Assembly: GCA_003222375.1 (NCBI GenBank)
Contig: QHVX01000068.1
Location: 1-20,988, forward strand
Source of the DNA: Acidobacteriota bacterium
GTDB lineage: Bacteria > Acidobacteriota > Thermoanaerobaculia > Gp7-AA8
Direction of reading: 5' to 3'
Length of the DNA: 20,988 nucleotides
The notes beneath the pieces were generated by a model. It was not told the origin of the DNA. It did not search any database and saw only the letters and a list, made by a program, of their open reading frames with translations. Numbering within the stretch: position 1 is the stretch's first letter; each line of letters begins with the position of its first letter. The translations under genes were made by a program, and so were the position numbers. Below are positions 13,595 through 20,988 of the stretch, one piece after another.

Positions 13595-14794
13595 TTACCC
13601 TCGCCCGCCCGCGATTAGCCTGGCCTCCGGAAGCGAACGCAGTCGCAGCATCGCGATGATGCCGAGGAAGGGGCCTGGGGCGAGGGCGATGAAGGCGAAG
13701 CGCCAGCCGACAGCGTTGACCAGGATCGGCAAGAGTCGAATCGTCAGAGTTGTGATCAGAAAGCCGATGGAGGTCTGCAGCGTCAGCGCGGTGCCGATGT
13801 AGCGTGGATCGCCGAGCTCGGTCACGCACGCCGAGAACTGCGCGGAGTCTGCAACGACACTCGCGCCCCAGATGATTGCGATCGCGAGCAGTGCGTACTC
13901 CGATCGGCCGTACAAGAACCCGATGATGATGCAGCATGCGCCGCTGATCGCCATTGCGGCTGACGCGACGACCGTGCGGCCGAGGCGATCGGCGAGCAAC
14001 CCCGCGGCGATACAACCGGCTGCCCCGCTTCCGATCACGACGAACGACGCGACTTCGGCGAGGCGCGGCGTCATCGCGGTGCGGAACATCGCCGGCGCCC
14101 ACGTCCACATCGCGTACAGCTCCCACATGTGTCCGAAGTAGCCGAAGTTCGCGAGCCGAACGCCGCGATTCCGAAACACGCTCGTCACCTGCGAGAAATC
14201 GAAAGGCTGATTGGGCAGCGCGTACGGCCCGTCGCGCAGCAGAAGAACGATGAGGCCTCCCACGACGGCCAGCAGCGACGCAAACAGCAGATTGACACGC
14301 CAGCTCGACGAGCCGACGGCGTTCACGAGGTATGGCGACGCCTTGCCCAGCGTGAGCGCGCCGATCAACACGCCCAGCGCGAATCCGCGGCCGGCCTTGA
14401 ACCAGGTCGCGATGATCTTCATCGCGGGCGGATAGACGCCGGCGAGAAAAATTCCGGTCGCGAGACGCAGCACGATCGCAGGCGTGATCGAGTGAACGGT
14501 CCATGCGAGCAGCGCGTTCACCCCCGCGCCGAGAAATGCGCAGATCGCGACGAGATGGCGTGCACGGATCACATCCGGCAAATTCAATAGCGCGCTGCCA
14601 AGGGTGCCGATCACAAATCCGATCTGCACCGTCAAGGTCAGCCAGGCAGTCGCCGCCGCGCTCAGGTGCCATTCCTTCGCGACCTGCGGCGCGACCGCCG
14701 ACATCCCGAACCACAGCGACATGCCGAGGAGCAGTGCGATGGAGAGGAGGATGAGGGCGGTCCAGCGACTCAATTCTTGACTCGCACAACCCAA
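13595..14794 (-). CDS. MFS transporter (12 TM)
   Basis: A 399-aa major facilitator with about twelve hydrophobic segments. The second-half loop motif GLLADRLGRTVV (265-276) fits the MFS D-R-x-G-R signature, and residues 110-131 (RLATGIFLAGVYPPAMKIIATW) resemble the TM4-5 region of anion- and organic-acid-type members. The substrate is not readable. Its position after a GH42 glycosidase suggests uptake or export of a sugar, but the sequence does not look like LacY or GPH sugar carriers. The ATG start overlaps the GH42 gene by 25 bases. An alternative TTG seven codons in would give a 4-base TTGA overlap. Either way the two are coupled. Confidence 0.88.
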   Translation of the reverse strand: MGCASQELSRWTALILLSIALLLGMSLWFGMSAVAPQVAKEWHLSAAATAWLTLTVQIGFVIGTLGSALLNLPDVIRARHLVAICAFLGAGVNALLAWTVHSITPAIVLRLATGIFLAGVYPPAMKIIATWFKAGRGFALGVLIGALTLGKASPYLVNAVGSSSWRVNLLFASLLAVVGGLIVLLLRDGPYALPNQPFDFSQVTSVFRNRGVRLANFGYFGHMWELYAMWTWAPAMFRTAMTPRLAEVASFVVIGSGAAGCIAAGLLADRLGRTVVASAAMAISGACCIIIGFLYGRSEYALLAIAIIWGASVVADSAQFSACVTELGDPRYIGTALTLQTSIGFLITTLTIRLLPILVNAVGWRFAFIALAPGPFLGIIAMLRLRSLPEARLIAGGRG

Positions 14795-16926
14795 ACATCA
14801 TTCGGCGCGATTGCTTTTCGATCGACGGCAGCACCGGTTTCGAGATCGAAGCCCTTGAGCCCGACTTCCACGGGCACATCGCCGTGATTGAACGCGAACA
14901 CGACGCGCTGACTGCCCGACTCCAGCGTGCGCAATTCGACGGGCGCGGCGGGCGGGCGGGCGACGCCGGCCCAATCGAGCAGCGAGCGAATGAATTTCGC
15001 GAGCGCTTCGTCGCGATCCGATTCGTAGGCACTGCCGAGGAATGTGCCGATCGCCATCATTTTGCCTTTGCCGAAATTGTTGGTGACGATCGCCGGCGAG
15101 CCGTCGGCGAAATGGGCGATGGCCCCCTCACCCGGCCTTCGGCCACCCTCTCCCCGCGACGCGGGGAGAGGGACGGGGTGAGGGGCGAGAGTTTCTTGAT
15201 AAAAGGCGCCTTTGAAACGATCCCCACTCTCCAAAATCACGTCCGTTTTTCCGCTGGCAGTCATCTGCACCGCGGTCTCGCGACAGGCGCACACTTCGTT
15301 CAAACCGAACCCCGGAATGATTTCCTTTGCGCGTCCCCGTTCGTCATTCCACGCCAACCGCGCCTCGGCCACCAGCGTTCCGCCGTTGCGCACGAAATCC
15401 TTCAGGGCACGCGCGGCATCTTCGGAGATCATCAGCGGATATGGAAGTATCATCAATTTATAGTGATGATTATTTATATCATTAATATGTACGAAATCGA
15501 CGGGCACATTGGTCGGAAATAACGCGCGATAGTAACCGAGCATCGAGTTGCGCTCGATCGCCGCGATTTCGCTCTGCGCGCCCGCAACGGCCAGCGGCCG
15601 CCGCCCGCCCACCATGTACGCCAGCGGGTTGTAGACGATCGCGACCTCCGCCGGCGCGGGGCGCGCGTTCGCGAAAAAATCGCGATTGGCGTCGACGACC
15701 TTCGCGATCGCGCCCGCCGCACGCGCGCGCTCGGTGATCGTGCCGTCGAGATTGATCAGACCGAAGCCGCCCGACTCGTACCCGGAGCTCATCGGGTACC
15801 ACGCGTAGACGTTGACGGCTTTCGCACCGCGCGCGAGCGCGCTCCATATCCACACGCGGAGATCGTTTGGCGTGACGGTCGAGCTCACGCGCAGCGCGAT
15901 CGTGCCGAATCCGCCCTGCAGCTCACCGATCCAGAAGTTTCCGCGCGTCGCCGAGCGCGTGAAGTCGAGGAGCGCGCCGCGCCACGCTGGATCGCGTCCG
16001 ACCGCGAAGGAATGTTTCGGATAAAACGAAGTACCCCAGAAATCGACAACGCCCGCCATCTGCCAGTCGTCGGGAGTGCCGTCACCCGACAGTGGACTCG
16101 TGAAGAGATTCGGCGCGGCGGCATGGCTCGTCGCGATGGCATCGGGCAAAACGCTTTTCACCGCTTCATAGCGCGCGCGCAGGTCCTCGGTCAGCTTCTG
16201 CGTGATGAAGGATCGCCAGTCGATGTAGTCGGTGTACGACAGAATCGTGCTGAGTCGATTCGGCTCGACGTCGTCCCACGATTCGAACCTTCGATACCAG
16301 CTCCGATTGAGCGCGTCGAGCGTGCCGTATTTCTGCTGCAGCCATCTGCGGAACCGCGCGACGCTGTACGGGCAGAAGCAGAATTCCGCGCTCCGCATGT
16401 ACGTCGCCTCCGCCCAATTGATGACGTGCGGCTCGCTCCACAGATCCCAGCCGAGAAAAGCGGGCTTGGATCGCATGCGCTGCGCGATCGTCGTCAGGAG
16501 CCGCAACACCGCCGCGTGAACGCCGGGATGATCGAAACAGTAGCCGGGCGCGGCGTGCGAAGGCATCGTTTCGCCGCTGATCGAGACGAAGTGCGAGTCG
16601 GGAAATTTCTTGCCGACCCAGTCGGGCGCCGAGTCGACGTAGACCTGGACGATGAGTTTTAGGCCGGCTTCCTGCGCGAGATCGGCGAGCTGCTCGACAT
16701 TCTCGAAGTGATACTCGCCTTCGCGCGGTTCGGCGCTCGCCCAATCGAACCACGTCCGCACAGAATTGAATCCAAGCGATTTGATCTGGCGAAGATCGGC
16801 ACGCCACTCGTCGCGATGCGCGAGCGGATCGGGATCGAGCATCGGCGCGCGCACCTTTCCGCCGCCGTACCAGACCGCGATGGGAATTGGTTTGGAGAGG
16901 GTTGCTGCGAGCAGTAGCGCCAGCAT
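14770..16926 (-). CDS. GH42 family beta-galactosidase, exported, with in-frame repeat insertion
   Basis: A 718-aa glycoside hydrolase of the GH42 type. A short hydrophobic leader (MLALLLAATLS) is followed by the TIM barrel from ~14. FNSVRTWFDWASAEPREGEY (53-72) is the typical strand-2 region, GWDLWSEPH (159-167) carries the acid/base Glu165, and FWIGELQGG (331-339) the nucleophile Glu335. The second half (~425-640) matches the trimerisation/A4 glutaminase-like domain, and a small beta domain ends the chain. Residues 581-602 (HPVPLPASRGEGG and around) are encoded by repeat B2; the insertion is a multiple of three and keeps the frame. It is first of an operon with the MFS gene and divergent from the kelch gene 11 bases away. 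The true sugar substrate may not be galactose. Confidence 0.88.
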   Translation of the reverse strand: MLALLLAATLSKPIPIAVWYGGGKVRAPMLDPDPLAHRDEWRADLRQIKSLGFNSVRTWFDWASAEPREGEYHFENVEQLADLAQEAGLKLIVQVYVDSAPDWVGKKFPDSHFVSISGETMPSHAAPGYCFDHPGVHAAVLRLLTTIAQRMRSKPAFLGWDLWSEPHVINWAEATYMRSAEFCFCPYSVARFRRWLQQKYGTLDALNRSWYRRFESWDDVEPNRLSTILSYTDYIDWRSFITQKLTEDLRARYEAVKSVLPDAIATSHAAAPNLFTSPLSGDGTPDDWQMAGVVDFWGTSFYPKHSFAVGRDPAWRGALLDFTRSATRGNFWIGELQGGFGTIALRVSSTVTPNDLRVWIWSALARGAKAVNVYAWYPMSSGYESGGFGLINLDGTITERARAAGAIAKVVDANRDFFANARPAPAEVAIVYNPLAYMVGGRRPLAVAGAQSEIAAIERNSMLGYYRALFPTNVPVDFVHINDINNHHYKLMILPYPLMISEDAARALKDFVRNGGTLVAEARLAWNDERGRAKEIIPGFGLNEVCACRETAVQMTASGKTDVILESGDRFKGAFYQETLAPHPVPLPASRGEGGRRPGEGAIAHFADGSPAIVTNNFGKGKMMAIGTFLGSAYESDRDEALAKFIRSLLDWAGVARPPAAPVELRTLESGSQRVVFAFNHGDVPVEVGLKGFDLETGAAVDRKAIAPNDVWVVRVKN
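15124..15185. repeat. Palindromic element B2 inside the GH42 gene
   Basis: The outer stem is 15124-15133 with 15176-15185 (CCCCTCACCC/GGGTGAGGGG). The small hairpin is 15134-15137 with 15141-15144 (GGCC, loop TTC). The large hairpin is 15146-15157 with 15161-15172 (12 bp, loop GAC). It has the same design as B1 but with the order of the large and small hairpins reversed. About 66 bases (22 codons) of the GH42 frame are repeat-derived, with no stop. Confidence 0.88.
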
Positions 16927-16937
16927 CGGCGCAGATT

Positions 16938-17810
16938 ATGTATGTGATCCCGCTCCTCGCCGCAATCTGGGTTTCGCTCGCGCCGCTGCAAAGCGCGCGA
17001 CAGGAGCTCGCAGTCGCATCGGCGAGTGGAAAGGTTTACGCGATCGGCGGCATCTCCGGGATGAGCGTTCTGGCGTCCGTCGAACAGTACGATCCGATCG
17101 CGGACCGATGGCGGTTCGTCGCGCCGCTCCCAGAGCCGCTGCATCACTCCGCTGCCGCGGCCGTCGACGACATCATTTATGTCATCGGCGGATATCGCAC
17201 GCTCAACTTCGATCCGACATCGGTTGTCTATCGCTACGATGCGCGGATCGACGTCTGGTCGCGCGTCGCGTCACTGCCGTCGCCGCGCGGAGCCGCAGCA
17301 GCAGCGACAATCGACGGACGCATCTACGTCGCCGGCGGAAATCCCGGCGGAGATGCACTCACGTCATACGATCCTCTCACCGGTCGCTGGACGATTCTCA
17401 CTCCGATGCCGACGGCGCGCGAGCACCTCGCCGCAGCGGCGGTTGGCGGAAAGCTGTACGTCGCCGGCGGTCGCACATCGCGCAACGTCGATGCTCTCGA
17501 GATGTACGATCCAATCACCGACCGCTGGGCTGCGATCGGCAATCGCATTTATGTCTTCGGCGGCGAGGGCAACCCGTCCTCGCCGACGGGCGTCTTCGAA
17601 CAGAACGAGGTCTACGACATCCCGACCGATACCTGGCGCGCCGATGCTCCGATGACGATCCCTCGGCATGGCATCGGCGCCGCGGTCGTCGACGGCCGAA
17701 TCTACATCCCGGGCGGCGCGACCCTGCAAGGCTTCGGCGCGGTCAACGCGAACGACGCACTGATCGTCATCGCCCCACTGCGGCGTCGCGCCACGCGATC
17801 GTCATCCTGA
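16938..17810 (+). CDS. Kelch-repeat beta-propeller protein
   Basis: A 290-aa protein made almost wholly of kelch repeats. Glycine pairs recur at 37-38 (AIGG), 84-85 (VIGG), 133-134 (VAGG), 177-178 (VAGG), 208-209 (FGG) and 259-260 (PGG), each followed by Y-D-P and W. That suggests a six-bladed propeller for protein or ligand binding. A short hydrophobic N-terminus (MYVIPLLAA) leads directly into the first blade (WVSLAPLQSARQE), so export is uncertain. Between blades 4 and 5, W197-A-A-I200 is followed at once by GNRIYVFGG, and the usual strand of about 14 residues is missing. The upstream frame is open to 16887, but I chose 16938 because it avoids overlap with the divergent GH42 gene. The TGA stop is inside element A4. 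Confidence 0.85.
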   Translation: MYVIPLLAAIWVSLAPLQSARQELAVASASGKVYAIGGISGMSVLASVEQYDPIADRWRFVAPLPEPLHHSAAAAVDDIIYVIGGYRTLNFDPTSVVYRYDARIDVWSRVASLPSPRGAAAAATIDGRIYVAGGNPGGDALTSYDPLTGRWTILTPMPTAREHLAAAAVGGKLYVAGGRTSRNVDALEMYDPITDRWAAIGNRIYVFGGEGNPSSPTGVFEQNEVYDIPTDTWRADAPMTIPRHGIGAAVVDGRIYIPGGATLQGFGAVNANDALIVIAPLRRRATRSSS

Positions 17811-17876
17811 GCCGCGAAGACGGCGAAGGATCTCGCCGATGAGATCCTTCCCCCGCTCCGCGGGGTCAGGATGACG
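17800..17876. repeat. Palindromic element A4 (full cloverleaf)
   Basis: All 77 bases are assigned. The outer 11-bp stem is 17800-17810 with 17866-17876. Hairpin 1 is 17811-17824 (GCCG, 6-base loop, CGGC). Hairpin 2 is 17825-17850 (10-bp stem GAAGGATCTC, loop GCCGAT). Hairpin 3 is 17851-17865 (CCCCGC, TCC, GCGGGG). There are no junction bases. The right half (17841-17876) is identical to that of A3. It fills the space between the convergent kelch and lipoprotein genes and supplies the kelch stop. Confidence 0.92.
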
Positions 17877-17882
17877 ACGGTG

Positions 17883-18263
17883 CTACGGCTCGATGACCAT
17901 GTCCGGATCGTTGATGTGCCCGTCGACGTTGATCGTGTACTTGTACTTTTTTGCTTCCTTGACGGGCAGCGTGCGGACCCAGGCGTGCCCTCCGTCGTGT
18001 CCGATGTATTCGACAGGCGTCCCGGGCTCGCAGGTGATCGTCAGACTTCCATGTCCGGACGTGACGTAAAAGTGAGCAGTATCTCCACCTTTGATGTGCA
18101 CCGGATTCTGAGATGGAGCCAATGAATCAGAATCGATGCACACGATCGGCGGGTTCTTGCTGTTGCACACGTTGCTGTATTCCAGGTCACAACGACAAAG
18201 GTGCTTACACGCGGTGAGCGACACCGCAAGGATCGCGAGGAATGCCAGGGTCGTTTTGCGCAT
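17883..18263 (-). CDS. Small lipoprotein, 126 aa
   Basis: MRKTTLAFLAILAVSLTAC is a classic lipoprotein signal with lipobox LTAC, so Cys19 should be lipidated. The mature part has five further cysteines near its start (LCRC, VCNS, VCID and one later, TCEPG) and a C-terminal half with alternating hydrophobic strands (KKYKYTINVDGHINDPDMVIEP). That half resembles a small immunoglobulin- or cupredoxin-like sandwich, but copper ligands are not evident. The family is not recognised. The Shine-Dalgarno overlaps the stop codon of the kinase gene 12 bases upstream, so it is probably co-translated and may be a partner or target of the kinase. Confidence 0.78.
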   Translation of the reverse strand: MRKTTLAFLAILAVSLTACKHLCRCDLEYSNVCNSKNPPIVCIDSDSLAPSQNPVHIKGGDTAHFYVTSGHGSLTITCEPGTPVEYIGHDGGHAWVRTLPVKEAKKYKYTINVDGHINDPDMVIEP

Positions 18264-18270
18264 GGACTCT

Positions 18271-18275
18271 CCCTC

Positions 18276-18278
<3 letters not shown>
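18271..18278 (-). promoter_or_regulatory. Ribosome binding site of the lipoprotein, overlapping the kinase stop
   Basis: TAGGAGGG on the minus strand, 7 bases before the ATG at 18263. Its first three bases are the TAG stop of the kinase gene, so ribosomes ending there could reinitiate. Confidence 0.7.
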
Positions 18279-20860
<2,582 letters not shown>

Positions 20861-20864
<4 letters not shown>

Positions 20865-20988
20865 GGAGTACTGCTGAGAATATCAGAGGCTTTATGGATT
20901 TCGGGAGCGATGCGGCCGACGAAAGCCGTCAATCCGTGGTCGCCTTCCGGGATGTCGATGAATTTTGATCCGGAGGCCAGTTTCCCGC
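20861..20988 (-). CDS. C-terminal end of a probable alpha/beta hydrolase (runs off window)
   Basis: On the minus strand a frame enters from the window end and stops at TGA (20863-20861). It encodes 41 complete residues, including KFIDIPEGDHGLTAFVG. IPEGDHG matches the strand-loop that holds the catalytic histidine in alpha/beta hydrolases, followed by a final helix (RIAPEIHKASDIL). Its stop shares TTGA with the kinase start, so the two genes are probably coupled. The nucleophile elbow is outside the window, so the assignment is tentative. Confidence 0.5.

Noticed and set aside
17800..17876. A4 as a tRNA gene (cloverleaf of 77 bases)
   Set aside because: Stem and loop sizes do not fit a tRNA, there is no TTCGA-type T loop, no 7-base anticodon loop and no CCA end, and it overlaps a coding stop. 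The resemblance is in topology only.

Overview
The window looks like chromosomal DNA of an uncultured, high-GC, Gram-negative soil-type bacterium. The best guess is Acidobacteriota (Thermoanaerobaculia- or Vicinamibacteria-like). This is inferred from a TPR-bearing serine/threonine kinase, a DUF2330 pair next to an RnfD-like membrane protein, many signal peptides and lipoproteins, and dense dispersed palindromes. There is no phage, plasmid, transposase, CRISPR array, tRNA or rRNA.

Layout. 1-1081: a minus-strand pair (secreted protein cut by the window edge, and a 144-aa unknown) divergent from osmC. 1090-5721: purF (+) converges on a 7TM-PAS-GGDEF-EAL c-di-GMP protein (-). 5790-8143: a TPR lipoprotein and a Tat-exported class V aminotransferase (-). 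8152-11861: a palindrome, a DinB gene remnant, then the operon rnfD-like/DUF2330/DUF2330 (+). 11871-13075: a DUF2007-type membrane protein divergent from a DUF2089 regulator plus a SHOCT-like partner. 13097-16926: GH42 beta-galactosidase, MFS transporter and secreted protein (-), divergent from a kelch protein (16938-17810, +). 17883-20988: alpha/beta-hydrolase-like gene end, Ser/Thr kinase-TPR and lipoprotein (-), tightly coupled.

The most striking content is non-coding. Seven palindromic elements of four families (A1-A4, B1-B2, C, D) lie in 21 kb. Families A and B are not simple inverted repeats. A3 and A4 divide completely into an outer stem closing three hairpins (a cloverleaf), with no unpaired base at the junction. 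B1 and B2 are an outer stem closing two hairpins. A1 is a reduced cloverleaf and A2 a half-decayed copy. The elements sit flush against gene ends. They supply stop codons (kelch, TPR gene, probably the aminotransferase) and one start codon (TPR gene), and one (B2) is inserted in frame inside the GH42 gene. Three of them (A3, A4, C) lie exactly between convergent genes, where a two-way terminator would be useful.

The best protein-level candidate for an undescribed system is the rnfD-like/DUF2330/DUF2330 operon. It pairs an orphan NqrB/RnfD-type membrane protein, without a recognisable covalent-FMN threonine motif, with two exported proteins that each carry a thioredoxin-like WCDPC motif. Function is inferred, not shown. 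No stretch over 300 bases lacks a gene; the longest gap, 8144-8394, holds element D and the DinB remnant.
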